A DNA stretch of 64,000 nucleotides, taken from the NCBI RefSeq assembly GCF_002803065.1, contig NZ_NNBL01000025.1, positions 841 through 64,840 on the forward strand, given 5' to 3'. This DNA comes from Streptomyces sp. CB01635. Its GTDB lineage: Bacteria; Actinomycetota; Actinomycetes; Streptomycetales; Streptomycetaceae. Positions 51,970 to 60,401 of this stretch are shown here, piece by piece. The notes under the pieces were generated by a model. It saw only the letters and a program-made list of their open reading frames with translations. It searched no databases and was not told the DNA's origin. Each line of letters starts with the position of its first letter. Within the stretch, counting starts at the first letter, position 1. Both the position numbers and the translations under genes were made by a program.

Positions 51970-52613
51970 CCATCGACTGGTCCTGGGTATCGGAGCACAC
52001 CTCCGACCTCGCCACGCTCACGCTCTCGCACCTCCAGGCAGCGCTCTCCGCCGTCCTGCTCGGCCTGGTCATCTCGCTGCCGCTGGCCGTCGTCGCCCAT
52101 CGCGTCAAGCCGCTGCGCGGCTTCCTGCTCGGGTTCTCGAACGTCCTGTTCACGATCCCGTCGATCGCGGTGTTCGTCCTGCTGCTCCCGGTCTCCGGCC
52201 TCACCCGCACCACCACGGTCATCGGCCTGACGATCTACACGCTCGTGGTGCTCCTGCGGAACACCGTCGAGGGCCTCGACTCGGTGCCGGCGAAGACCAA
52301 GGAGGCCGCGAAGGCCATGGGGACGCGCCCGCTGCGCACCCTGCTCACCGTCGAACTGCCCCTCGCCCTGCCGGTGATCATGGCCGGGGTGCGGATCGCG
52401 ACCGTCATGGCGATCTCCCTGGTCTCCGTGGCGACGTACATCGGCGACGGCGGGCTCGGCCAGCTGTTCACCGACGGGTTCCAGCGCAACTTCCCGACCC
52501 CGGTCATCGCCGGCGTCGTGCTGACCCTGCTCCTGGCGCTCGCCGCGGACGCGGTCCTCGTCGCCGTGCAGTACGTGCTGACCCCCTGGACCCGCCGCCG
52601 GAGGAGTGCCTGA
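51966..52613 (+). CDS. Quaternary-amine ABC importer permease (OpuCB/ProW-like)
   Basis: The 215-residue protein has five to six helices and the inner-membrane-component signature EAAKAMGTRPLRTLLTVELPLALPVI in part, the coupling-helix loop contacting the ATPase, followed by MAGVRIATVMAISLVSVATYIGDGG. It forms half of a heterodimeric channel with the next permease. It is coupled to the ATPase gene by ATGA, and the next gene begins immediately downstream. Confidence 0.9.
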   Translation: MTIDWSWVSEHTSDLATLTLSHLQAALSAVLLGLVISLPLAVVAHRVKPLRGFLLGFSNVLFTIPSIAVFVLLLPVSGLTRTTTVIGLTIYTLVVLLRNTVEGLDSVPAKTKEAAKAMGTRPLRTLLTVELPLALPVIMAGVRIATVMAISLVSVATYIGDGGLGQLFTDGFQRNFPTPVIAGVVLTLLLALAADAVLVAVQYVLTPWTRRRRSA

Positions 52614-52614
52614 G

Positions 52615-53286
52615 ATGTACGAGCTCTTCAAGAACCTCGGCGCGTGGCTGGTCGACGGCGACCAGTGGGCGGGCCCCGACGGCATCGGGCACCGCCTCGC
52701 CGAGCACCTCCAGTACTCGCTGCTCGCCACGCTCATCGCGGCCGTCATCGCGCTGCCGCTCGGCCTGCTCATCGGCCACACCGGGCGCGGCGCGTTCCTC
52801 GCGATCAACCTGTCCAGCTTCGGCCGCGCGCTGCCGACCGTCGGCCTGGTCGTCCTCGTCTTCCTGGCGAGCGGCCTGTCCATGTGGCCGGTCTACATCG
52901 CGCTCGTGGCCCTCGCGGTCCCGTCGATCGTCACCAACACGTACGCGGGCATGTCCGCCGTGGACCCGGAGGTCAGGGACGCGGCGCGCGGCCAGGGCAT
53001 GCGCGGCCACCAGGTCCTGTTCCAGGTGGAGCTGCCGCTCGCGATGCCGCTGATCATGACCGGCCTGCGGCTCGCCCTGATCCAGGTCGTCGCGACGGCG
53101 ACCATCGCCGCGTACGTCTCCTTCGGCGGCCTCGGCCGCTACGTCTTCGACGGGCTCGCCCAGCGCGACCTCGTGCAGGTGCTCGGCGGTGCCGTCCTCG
53201 TGGCGGTCGTCGCCGTCGTACTCGACCTCGCGCTCTCCGCACTGCAGCGCGCCCTCTTCCGCCACCGCCCCGCCAAGTCGGCCTAG
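52615..53286 (+). CDS. Quaternary-amine ABC importer permease (OpuCD/ProW-like)
   Basis: The 223-residue second permease has the coupling motif VRDAARGQGMRGHQVLFQVELPLA and the typical FGRALPTVGLVVLVF and IAAYVSFGGLGRYVFDGLAQRD segments. ATG 52615 is used because GGAGGA ends 9 bases before it; GTG 52606 would coincide with that site. It is separated by 1 base from the preceding stop. Together with 51966-52613 it completes the channel. Confidence 0.9.
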   Translation: MYELFKNLGAWLVDGDQWAGPDGIGHRLAEHLQYSLLATLIAAVIALPLGLLIGHTGRGAFLAINLSSFGRALPTVGLVVLVFLASGLSMWPVYIALVALAVPSIVTNTYAGMSAVDPEVRDAARGQGMRGHQVLFQVELPLAMPLIMTGLRLALIQVVATATIAAYVSFGGLGRYVFDGLAQRDLVQVLGGAVLVAVVAVVLDLALSALQRALFRHRPAKSA

Positions 53287-53297
53287 GAGCACGCAAG

Positions 53298-54233
53298 ATG
53301 AACCGCAGGACTGTCATCGGCGGACTGTTCGCCGCAGCCTCCGTCCCCGCGCTCGCCGCGTGCAGCGGCGGCATCACCTCTCTCGACGGCCAGGGCTCGG
53401 GCGGCGGGGGCGGCGGCTCCAGCAAGAACGGCGTCACCATCGGCACCGCCAACTTCACCGAGAACCAGGTGCTCGGCTACCTGTACGCGGCCGCGCTCGA
53501 AGCGGCCGGTGTGAAGACGAAGGTCCGCCCCAACCTCGGCACCCGCGAGATCCTCATCCCCGCCCTCGAGGGCGGCGACATCGACCTGCTCCCCGAGTAC
53601 CAGGGCGCCCTCCTGCACTACCTCGACCCGAAGTCGACGGCCACCGAGGAGGGCGAGATGCAGAACGCCCTCGCCGTCGCCCTGCCCAAGGGCCTGCAGA
53701 TCCTGCCCTACGGCCTGGCGGAGGACTCCGACGCGTTCGTCGTCACCGCCGAGACGGCGAAGAAGTACAAGCTGACCTCGCTCGCCGACCTGGCCGAGCA
53801 CAACGGCAAGCTCGTCATCGGCGCCGCCCCCGAGGTGAAGAAGCGCCAGGTGGGCGCGGTCGGCCTGAAGGACGTGTACGGCGTCGAGTTCAAGGAGTTC
53901 AAGTCCCTCGACTCGTCGGGGCCGCTGGTCAAGGGCGCCCTGAAGAAGGGCGACGTCGACGTGGCGAACCTCTTCACCACCGACACGGACATCGTCGACA
54001 ACCACTGGGTCGTCCTCACCGACCCCAAGAACCTCGTCCCCGGCCAGCACGTCGTCCCGCTCGTCGCCGACCGCAAGGCCGACTCGACGGTCCGCAAGGC
54101 GCTCGCGCGCCTGGGCAACGTACTGACGACGGAGCAGCTCACCGAGCTCAACCGGCAGGTGGACAAGGACAAGAAGGATCCCGAGGACGTCGCCGACGCG
54201 TACGCGCGTCAGCACGGGATCAGCAAGGGCTGA
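53298..54233 (+). CDS. Quaternary-amine ABC importer substrate-binding lipoprotein (OpuCC-like)
   Basis: The 311-residue lipoprotein has a signal with lipobox LAAC (about 18-21), a Gly-rich linker, then a type II binding fold starting at GVTIGTANFTENQVLGYLYA, with GTREILIPALEGGDIDLLPEYQGALLHYL. OpuC/ProX proteins usually have PEYTGT at this point; here it is PEYQGA, in the loop lining the ligand pocket. The ligand may therefore differ from choline or glycine betaine. It follows the permease by 11 bp. EgtU, the ergothioneine receptor, belongs to this same broad family. Confidence 0.88.
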   Translation: MNRRTVIGGLFAAASVPALAACSGGITSLDGQGSGGGGGGSSKNGVTIGTANFTENQVLGYLYAAALEAAGVKTKVRPNLGTREILIPALEGGDIDLLPEYQGALLHYLDPKSTATEEGEMQNALAVALPKGLQILPYGLAEDSDAFVVTAETAKKYKLTSLADLAEHNGKLVIGAAPEVKKRQVGAVGLKDVYGVEFKEFKSLDSSGPLVKGALKKGDVDVANLFTTDTDIVDNHWVVLTDPKNLVPGQHVVPLVADRKADSTVRKALARLGNVLTTEQLTELNRQVDKDKKDPEDVADAYARQHGISKG

Positions 54234-54247
54234 AGGAGAGTCGGATC

Positions 54248-55648
54248 ATGGCCGAAGCACTCGTGGAGCGGCGCTCCATCGACGTAGTCCCCGACGAGGA
54301 ACGTCACGGCACGGCGTTCTCGCAGTTCACGCTCTGGCTCGGCGCGAACCTCCAGATCACCGCCGTCGTGACGGGCGCACTCGCCGTCGTCTTCGGCGGG
54401 GACGTGGTCTGGTCGCTCGTCGGTCTCGTCGTCGGCAACCTGCTGGGCGGCGCCGTCATGGCGCTGCACTCGGCGCAGGGCCCCAGGCTCGGTCTGCCGC
54501 AGATGATCCAGTCACGCGCCCAGTTCGGCGTGCGCGGCGCGGTCGTCCCGCTGCTCCTGGTGATCCTGATGTACGTCGGGTTCTTCGCGAGCGGCAGCGT
54601 GCTCGCCGGACAGGCCGTCGGCGAGCTGACGCACACCGGCGACACCACGGGCATCGTCGTGTTCGCCCTGGTCACCGGGGCCATGGCGACCGTCGGCTAC
54701 CGCGTCATCCACGCGCTCGGCCGGGTCGCCAGCATCGTGTGCGCCGTCGCCTTCGTCTACCTCGGCATCCGGCTCCTGGACCGGGTCGACCTGTCCGCGC
54801 TGCTGCACGACGCGCACTTCGACGCCCCGATGTTCCTGCTCGCCATCTCGCTCTCCGCGTCCTGGCAGCTCGCCTTCGGCCCGTACGTCGCGGACTACTC
54901 GCGCTATCTGCCCCGCACGACGTCGGCGAAGTCCACGTTCTGGTGGACGCTGTCGGGGTCGGCGATCGGCTCGCAGTGGTCGATGACGTTCGGCGTCCTC
55001 GTCGCGGCGACGGCGGGCGCGAAGTTCCTCGACAACCAGGTCAGCTACGTGGTCGGCCTCGGCGGCGCCGGGGTCATCGCCTCGTTCCTGTACTTCGTGA
55101 TCGCGCTCGGCAAGCTCACCATCAACGTGCTCAACACGTACGGCGGCTTCATGTCGATGGTGACGAGCGTCAGCGGTTTCCGCGGCCAGAAGGTCCTCTC
55201 GCAGGGCGCCAGGGCCGCGTACATCGCGCTGATCATGATCGCGGGCACGGCGGTCGCGCTGGTCGGCAAGGACAGCTTCCTGTCGTCCTTCAAGGACTTC
55301 CTGCTGTTCCTGCTGACGTTCTTCACGCCCTGGTCGGCGATCAACCTGGTCGACTACTACCTGATCTCCAAGGAGCGGTACGACATCCCGGCCCTCTCCG
55401 ACCCGCACGGGCGCTACGGGGCCTGGCGCTGGGACGCGCTCACCGTGTACGCGGTCGGGCTCCTCGCGCAGCTCCCGTTCCTCGCCACGCACTTCTACAC
55501 GGGCCCCCTCGTCGAGCCGCTCGGCGGCGCCGACGTCTCCTGGATCGTGGGCCTCGTGGTGCCGGCCGTCCTGTACTGGGCCGTGGCCCGGCGCAACACG
55601 GCGCACATCCCCGAGCGGACGCTGCGTGAGCCGGTGGTGGCGGAGTAG
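54248..55648 (+). CDS. NCS1-family permease (cytosine/purine/hydantoin type)
   Basis: The 466-residue protein starts at ATG 54248 with AAGGAG upstream, 14 bp after the binding-protein gene, so it is in the same operon. About 12 helices, with FTLWLGANLQITAVVTGAL in helix 1, LPQMIQSRAQFGVRG after helix 2 and FGPYVADYSRYLPR between helices 6 and 7, are typical of NCS1 proteins. Family members carry cytosine, allantoin, uracil, hydantoins or purines with Na+ or H+. Linkage to an amine importer and a HAL-fold lyase is unusual and suggests uptake of an imidazole- or hydantoin-like compound. Substrate unknown. Confidence 0.85.
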   Translation: MAEALVERRSIDVVPDEERHGTAFSQFTLWLGANLQITAVVTGALAVVFGGDVVWSLVGLVVGNLLGGAVMALHSAQGPRLGLPQMIQSRAQFGVRGAVVPLLLVILMYVGFFASGSVLAGQAVGELTHTGDTTGIVVFALVTGAMATVGYRVIHALGRVASIVCAVAFVYLGIRLLDRVDLSALLHDAHFDAPMFLLAISLSASWQLAFGPYVADYSRYLPRTTSAKSTFWWTLSGSAIGSQWSMTFGVLVAATAGAKFLDNQVSYVVGLGGAGVIASFLYFVIALGKLTINVLNTYGGFMSMVTSVSGFRGQKVLSQGARAAYIALIMIAGTAVALVGKDSFLSSFKDFLLFLLTFFTPWSAINLVDYYLISKERYDIPALSDPHGRYGAWRWDALTVYAVGLLAQLPFLATHFYTGPLVEPLGGADVSWIVGLVVPAVLYWAVARRNTAHIPERTLREPVVAE

Positions 55649-55720
55649 GGCCCGGCCCAGGGACAAGAGGGGGGCTAGCCCCACTGCCACGGCGGGATTC
55701 ACTCCGTACCGTAGGCCGGT

Positions 55721-56143
55721 ATGGAAGCCCGTGACGCCGAACTCAAGAAGGAACTCGACGCCACCCTGCATGCGCGCAGGGAACTCGGCGAAGAGTACGA
55801 GTCCGCGCTCGTCGACTCGTTCCTGGACAAGGTCGAGCAGCGCCTCGACGGTGCCGTGGACCGCCGCGTGCGGCGGCAGCTGGCGGAGCAGCAGATGGTC
55901 GTCGCCCGCGGCGCGCGCTCCCCGCGCGGCGACAGCGACAGCTGGGGCGAGCGCTTCGGCTTCGGCGTCGTCTCCCTGGTCCTCGCCATCCCGCTGTCCG
56001 CGATCGCCGTCGTCAACGCCGATCTCCCCGGCCTGCTGATCGCCTGGACGGGCATCGTCGGCGTGAACGCGCTGCACGCGGTGCGGGGGATGCCGAGGTT
56101 CGGGTCGCGCAAGGAGCGCGACTCCTCGGACTGGGAGGACTGA
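55721..56143 (+). CDS. Small integral membrane hypothetical protein
   Basis: The 140-residue protein has a charged helical N-terminus (about 1-65, coiled-coil-like DAELKKELDATLHARREL) and two transmembrane helices (about 80-98 and 104-122), with a short cytoplasmic tail. It is widespread in Streptomyces in my recollection, with no assigned function. It may form oligomers through the N-terminal helix. A hairpin (GCCCCGC...GCGGGGC) follows the stop. Confidence 0.65.
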   Translation: MEARDAELKKELDATLHARRELGEEYESALVDSFLDKVEQRLDGAVDRRVRRQLAEQQMVVARGARSPRGDSDSWGERFGFGVVSLVLAIPLSAIAVVNADLPGLLIAWTGIVGVNALHAVRGMPRFGSRKERDSSDWED

Positions 56144-56218
56144 GCCCCGCACGCGCGGGGGACGCCGCACCCGGCGGGGCGCGGCGCCGTCCCTGAGCGG
56201 GCGGGAGGGCCTGGAGGC

Positions 56219-56593
56219 TCAGACGTCCAGCTCCGCCTCGATCTTCTTCAGCTGGTGGCGTGCCATCGCCAGGTTCGCGCGGCTCGAGTCGAGGACCAGG
56301 TACAGGAAGAGGCCGTTGCCGGATCGCCCCGACAGGAGGCGGATCAGGTGGTACTGGGTGCCGAGCGTGATCAGGATGTCCTCGATCTCGTCCTTGAGGC
56401 CGAGGTGCTCCATGGTGCGGAGCTTCGCCCGTACGACGTCGGTGTTGCCCGCGGCGGCCACTTCGAGGTCGAAGTCCTTGCTGCCGCCGATGGTGCCGAG
56501 CGCCATGCCGCTCGTGTAGTCGACGAGCGCGGCGGCGGTGGCGCCTTCGATCGAGGTGACGGCGTCCTTGAGGGCGGCTTCGGTGTTGGCCAT
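56219..56593 (-). CDS. Roadblock/LC7 domain protein (C)
   Basis: The 124-residue protein starts at ATG 56593 after AAAGGA. It is a single Roadblock/LC7 domain: KDAVTSIEGATAAALVDYTSGMALG, then EDILITLGTQYHLIRLL and LFLYLVLDSSRANLAMARHQL. In bacteria such dimeric proteins regulate MglA-like small GTPases, for example CvnB in Streptomyces conservons. No GTPase, DUF742 protein or histidine kinase is next to it. It is the last gene of a four-gene minus-strand cluster. Confidence 0.85.
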   Translation of the reverse strand: MANTEAALKDAVTSIEGATAAALVDYTSGMALGTIGGSKDFDLEVAAAGNTDVVRAKLRTMEHLGLKDEIEDILITLGTQYHLIRLLSGRSGNGLFLYLVLDSSRANLAMARHQLKKIEAELDV

Positions 56594-56634
56594 GGTCGGT
56601 CCTTTCGAGGGATGCACGTGTGCGGTGGAGTCGT

Positions 56635-57111
56635 TCAGGAAGCGGACGGGGGCGGTACGGGGCGTGTCGGCAGCCGCTGTTGCCGGGGCGACGGCCGTGC
56701 CTGGCGCCGGTCGGGCGCCGGCCGAGGTTCGACGGGTGTCAGGACGTCCGCCACGAGTTCGCCGATACGCGCCCCGGAGCGGCGGCCCTCCAGATGCAGG
56801 CGGCCGACGCTGACCTGGTCGTCCGCGAGCAGCGTCAGGACCGCCGACGGGCCGGCCGCGTAGGTGGCCACATAGCCGTGCGTGCCGCGCACGAGGAGTT
56901 CGCGGAGGTTGCCGCGCCCCGTCGCGTCGGCCATGCGCAGGGCCACACCGAGTGAGGCGGCGGTGAGCGCGGCGAGGGACTCGGCCTCCACGCCCGGGGT
57001 GTCCTGGGCGAGGACGAGCCCGTCGACACCCGCCGCGAGCGCACCCGTGAGGCGGGGCATGCGAGCCCTCAACCGGTGCAGTTCTTCGAGGACTTCGGCC
57101 TCGGCCGTCAT
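56635..57111 (-). CDS. Roadblock/LC7 domain protein with Arg/Pro tail (B)
   Basis: The 158-residue protein starts at ATG 57111 with AGGAG 7 bases upstream. A Roadblock/LC7 domain (about 10-115; LTGALAAGVDGLVLAQD, ALRMADATGRGNLRELLVRGTHGYVATYAAG) is followed by a disordered Arg/Pro-rich tail. It lies 38 bp after the DUF4388 gene and 41 bp before the third Roadblock gene. It may heterodimerise with the other Roadblock proteins. Confidence 0.78.
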   Translation of the reverse strand: MTAEAEVLEELHRLRARMPRLTGALAAGVDGLVLAQDTPGVEAESLAALTAASLGVALRMADATGRGNLRELLVRGTHGYVATYAAGPSAVLTLLADDQVSVGRLHLEGRRSGARIGELVADVLTPVEPRPAPDRRQARPSPRQQRLPTRPVPPPSAS

Positions 57112-57149
57112 CAGCTGTCTCCTCTCGGCACGCTGGCGGAGCGCGCGTC

Positions 57150-57953
57150 TCACAGGGCCTCCAGCGCGTCTCTGAGGCGGCGTAACAGGGCGACATCGGC
57201 GTCGGCCGACGCCGCGCCCGCCCAGGCGGGCACGGCCGGGGCGGGCGGCAGCGGACGCGGCGCCGCAGCCCGTACGAGGCCGGCGGCGGCGAGCCTGCGC
57301 AGATCCACCAGGGTGTGGAAGGCGGGCCTGCCGAGGACGTGGGAGATGTCGGCCGCGGTGCGCGCCCCGTCCACCAGGGCGAGTACCGCGCGCTGGCGCG
57401 GCGGCACCGCGGGGCTGTGGCCGCCGCCGTCCCGTTCGAGGGGTGCCGTGTCGGTCGCGGCGTCGGGCCGGATGCCGTGCAGCAGCTCGCGCCGGCGCAG
57501 CGTCTCGGCCTCCACCGACGCGACGGAGACGGGGTGGACGGTGCCGAACCAGTGGGCGGCGCCGTAGCGGAAGCGGGCCGGGGCGCCGCTGGGCGCGAGG
57601 GCGAAGAACGCGGCGTCGTAGAGGGCGCCCAGGTGGCACAGTTCGAGCGCGCCGTCGGTGAGCCGGCCGCTCTCCACGAGGTACCGGCCGACCCGCTGCC
57701 GTGTCCCGGCCGCGTCGACGGCCTCCCACCAGCCGTCGGGGTGCAGGGTGCCGCCGGTGGTGAGCAGGACGTCGATGCCGGGCGTCGCGGGGCTCTCGGC
57801 GTGCACGACCTGTCCGTCGGCGAGGTAGAGCGTGCCGCGGTCGCGCAGCAGGGCGCCGGTGGCCCGCTCCTCGGCGAGGCGGCGCAGCATGGGGGAGACC
57901 CCGGCCGGTGCCGCGGTGCGCCCCTCGGCCCTGGCCGCTGCCGTCGCGGTCAC
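57150..57953 (-). CDS. DUF4388 (PATAN-like) protein with C-terminal winged helix
   Basis: The 267-residue protein starts at GTG 57953, overlapping the TGA of the upstream Roadblock gene (GTGA). The N-terminal DUF4388 region (about 15-150) includes EERATGALLRDRGTLYLADGQVVHAES and the GRYLVESGRLTD module. A later segment (PPRQRAVLALVDGARTAADISHVLGR ... LRRLAAAGLV) resembles a winged helix. PATAN/DUF4388 proteins often occur with GTPase-Roadblock signalling. Its role here is unknown, but tight coupling shows it works with the Roadblock proteins. Confidence 0.75.
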   Translation of the reverse strand: MTATAAARAEGRTAAPAGVSPMLRRLAEERATGALLRDRGTLYLADGQVVHAESPATPGIDVLLTTGGTLHPDGWWEAVDAAGTRQRVGRYLVESGRLTDGALELCHLGALYDAAFFALAPSGAPARFRYGAAHWFGTVHPVSVASVEAETLRRRELLHGIRPDAATDTAPLERDGGGHSPAVPPRQRAVLALVDGARTAADISHVLGRPAFHTLVDLRRLAAAGLVRAAAPRPLPPAPAVPAWAGAASADADVALLRRLRDALEAL

Positions 57954-58444
57954 CCGAGCACCAGCCGGTCCGCCATCTCGCCGAGCCGGATGCGGGACAG
58001 CGCCAGGTTGCCCTGTTCCCGGTCGAGCCACAGATGGAGGAAGACGCTGCTGTCGAACGTGGTCCGCACGAAGCGCAGCACGTGATAGCCGTCCCGGCTG
58101 GTGACGATGACGTCCTCGACCGGCGGCTCGCCGGCGGACCAGTCGGCGCCGCCGGCGGGCGCGAAGGCGCGGTGCTCGGCCGTCATCCGGGCCAGCTCGG
58201 CGGCTTCCGCGGCGGTCGCCTCGTGGTCCCCGTTCGGTGAGTCCCCGACGGTGCCGAGGGCGAGCCCGCTGGTCCAGTCGACCACGGAGGCACCCCGCGC
58301 ACCGGGCAGCCGCATGGCTTCCAGCAGGCACTCGTCGATTCCGGGCACACCGGACTCCTCCCGTACGTGACGTTCGGCCGTGTGCACGACGCTACGCAAC
58401 GTACGGAGGCCAGGTGAGGGTTCTGGCATTTTCCAGTGGAACAT
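57950..58444 (-). CDS. Roadblock/LC7-like protein (A), first gene of the cluster
   Basis: The 164-residue protein has a Roadblock-like domain from about residue 25 (VPGIDECLLEAMRLPGARGASVVDWTSGLALGTVG ... in part), with EDVIVTSRDGYHVLRFV and VFLHLWLDREQGNLALSRIRLGEMA. It is most like protein C (shared DYTSG/DWTSG and LALGT). The start is uncertain: ATG 58444 or ATG 58429, neither with a good ribosome site; a longer frame to 58561 is possible. The stop overlaps the DUF4388 start. Confidence 0.7.
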   Translation of the reverse strand: MFHWKMPEPSPGLRTLRSVVHTAERHVREESGVPGIDECLLEAMRLPGARGASVVDWTSGLALGTVGDSPNGDHEATAAEAAELARMTAEHRAFAPAGGADWSAGEPPVEDVIVTSRDGYHVLRFVRTTFDSSVFLHLWLDREQGNLALSRIRLGEMADRLVLG

Positions 58445-58671
58445 GCGTGGATCTACTAAAATCCGCCAACCGGCTTGATATCCGCGGGAGTCGGGGTGCC
58501 GCCCTGCCCGGAGGAAGCCCCTCCGCATGGCCCCCGCAGCGCCTCCGTAGCGCCCCCTCAAGGCCCCGGCAGTGCCTCCGGCGCATCGCCGCCCGACTCC
58601 CTGACGATCTCTGTGACCAGGCGATCACCCCTGTCCGGCGCGGCGGCGCGGCAACCGGCCGCGGAGATGTA

Positions 58672-58707
58672 TTGACTAGCTCTATTCAGAACGCCAGGAT
58701 GTGAATA
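58672..58707 (+). promoter_or_regulatory. hutU promoter with overlapping operator
   Basis: TTGACT (58672-58677) and CAGGAT (58695-58700) are 17 bp apart, a good sigma-70-type promoter 37 bp before hutU. The inverted repeat TATTCA-N13-TGAATA (58683-58688 and 58702-58707) covers the spacer and -10 box, the expected place for a repressor. The remaining bases back to 58445 carry no ORF. Confidence 0.65.
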
Positions 58708-58736
58708 ATCACGGCAACAGTTTCTAGGAGGCAGCC

Positions 58737-60401
58737 ATGTCAGGACCCCGCCCCGTACGAGCCCCGCGCGGTACGGAACTGAACACCCTGGGATGGCAGC
58801 AGGAGGGCGCCCTGCGGATGCTCATGAACAACCTCGACGCGGAGGTTGCCGAGCACCCCGACAAGCTGGTCGTCTACGGGGGCACCGGCAAGGCGGCCCG
58901 GTCCTGGGAGGCGTTCGACGCGATCGTGCGCACGCTCAAGACGCTGAAGGCGGACGAGACCCTCCTCGTGCAGTCCGGCAAGCCGGTCGGCGTGATGCGC
59001 ACGCACGAGTGGGCGCCGCGCGTGCTGCTCGCCAACTCCAACCTGGTGGGCGACTGGGCCAACTGGGAGGAGTTCCGCAAGCTGGAGGCCGAGGGCCTGA
59101 CCATGTACGGCCAGATGACGGCCGGTTCGTGGATCTACATCGGCTCGCAGGGCATCGTCCAGGGTACCTACGAGACCTTCGGCGCCGTCGCCCGCAAGAA
59201 GTTCAACGGCACCCTCGCCGGGACCATCACCCTCACCGCCGGCGTCGGCGGCATGGGCGGCGCCCAGCCCCTCGCGGTCACCATGAACGAGGGTGTCGCC
59301 ATCTGCGTCGACGTCGACGAGACCCGCATCGACCGCCGCATCGGCACCCGCTACCTGGACGTGAAGGCCGACAACCTGGACCACGCCCTAGAGCTCGCGG
59401 TCCAGGCCCGTGACGAGCGCCGCGGCCTGTCCATCGGCGTGGTGGGCAACGCCGCCGAGATCTTCCCGGAGCTGCTGCGCCGCGAGGCCCCGATCGACAT
59501 CGTCACCGACCAGACCTCCGCCCACGACCCGCTGGCCTACCTGCCCGTCGGCATCTCGGTCGAGGACTGGGACAAGGAGCGCGAGGCCGACCCGGCCGGC
59601 TTCACCGACAAGGCGCGCCACTCGATGCGCCTCCACGTCGAGGCCATGATCGGCTTCCTCGACCGCGGCGCCGAGGTCTTCGACTACGGCAACTCCATCC
59701 GCGACGAGGCCCGCAAGGCGGGCTGCGAGCGCGCCTTCGACTTCCCCGGCTTCGTCCCGGCGCACATCCGCCCGCTGTTCGAGGAGGGCCTCGGCCCGTT
59801 CCGCTGGGCCGCCCTGTCCGGCGACCCGGAGGACATCGCCAAGACCGACAAGGCGATCAAGGAGCTGTTCCCGGAGAACAAGCACCTGCACCGCTGGATC
59901 GACATGGCCGCCGAGCGGATCGCCTTCGAAGGCCTGCCCGCGCGCATCTGCTGGCTCGGCTACGGCGAGCGTCACCTGGCCGGTCTGAAGTTCAACGAGA
60001 TGGTCGCCTCCGGCGAGCTCTCCGCCCCGGTCGCCATCGGCCGCGACCACCTCGACTCCGGCTCGGTCGCCTCCCCGTACCGCGAAACCGAGGCCATGAA
60101 GGACGGCTCCGACGCCATCGCCGACTGGCCGCTGCTCAACGCCCTGGTCAACACGGCCTCCGGTGCCTCCTGGGTCTCCATCCACCACGGCGGCGGCGTC
60201 GGCATGGGCCGCTCCATCCACGCCGGCCAGGTCTGCGTCGCCGACGGCACCGAGCTGGCCGCGCAGAAGATCGAGCGCGTCCTCACCAACGACCCGGCGA
60301 TGGGCGTCATCCGCCACGTCGACGCGGGCTACGAGCACGCGGCCGAGGTCGCGGCCGAGCGCGGGGTGCGGGTGCCGATGCGCGAGGGTGACGACGCGTG
60401 A
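58737..60401 (+). CDS. hutU: Urocanate hydratase
   Basis: The 554-residue enzyme is family length. It uses tightly bound NAD+ to hydrate urocanate to imidazolone propionate in histidine breakdown. Visible signatures are VYGGTGKAARSWEAF, the NAD+-binding AGVGGMGGAQPLAVTMN, and FEGLPARICWLGYGERHLAG with the catalytic-loop Cys. IHHGGGVGMGRSIHAGQVCVADG follows near the C-terminus. ATG 58737 has TAGGAGG upstream. The TGA overlaps the M20 gene's GTG. No hutH is in this operon. Thiourocanate hydratase is a close homologue of this family and cannot be excluded from sequence by eye. Confidence 0.95.
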   Translation: MSGPRPVRAPRGTELNTLGWQQEGALRMLMNNLDAEVAEHPDKLVVYGGTGKAARSWEAFDAIVRTLKTLKADETLLVQSGKPVGVMRTHEWAPRVLLANSNLVGDWANWEEFRKLEAEGLTMYGQMTAGSWIYIGSQGIVQGTYETFGAVARKKFNGTLAGTITLTAGVGGMGGAQPLAVTMNEGVAICVDVDETRIDRRIGTRYLDVKADNLDHALELAVQARDERRGLSIGVVGNAAEIFPELLRREAPIDIVTDQTSAHDPLAYLPVGISVEDWDKEREADPAGFTDKARHSMRLHVEAMIGFLDRGAEVFDYGNSIRDEARKAGCERAFDFPGFVPAHIRPLFEEGLGPFRWAALSGDPEDIAKTDKAIKELFPENKHLHRWIDMAAERIAFEGLPARICWLGYGERHLAGLKFNEMVASGELSAPVAIGRDHLDSGSVASPYRETEAMKDGSDAIADWPLLNALVNTASGASWVSIHHGGGVGMGRSIHAGQVCVADGTELAAQKIERVLTNDPAMGVIRHVDAGYEHAAEVAAERGVRVPMREGDDA

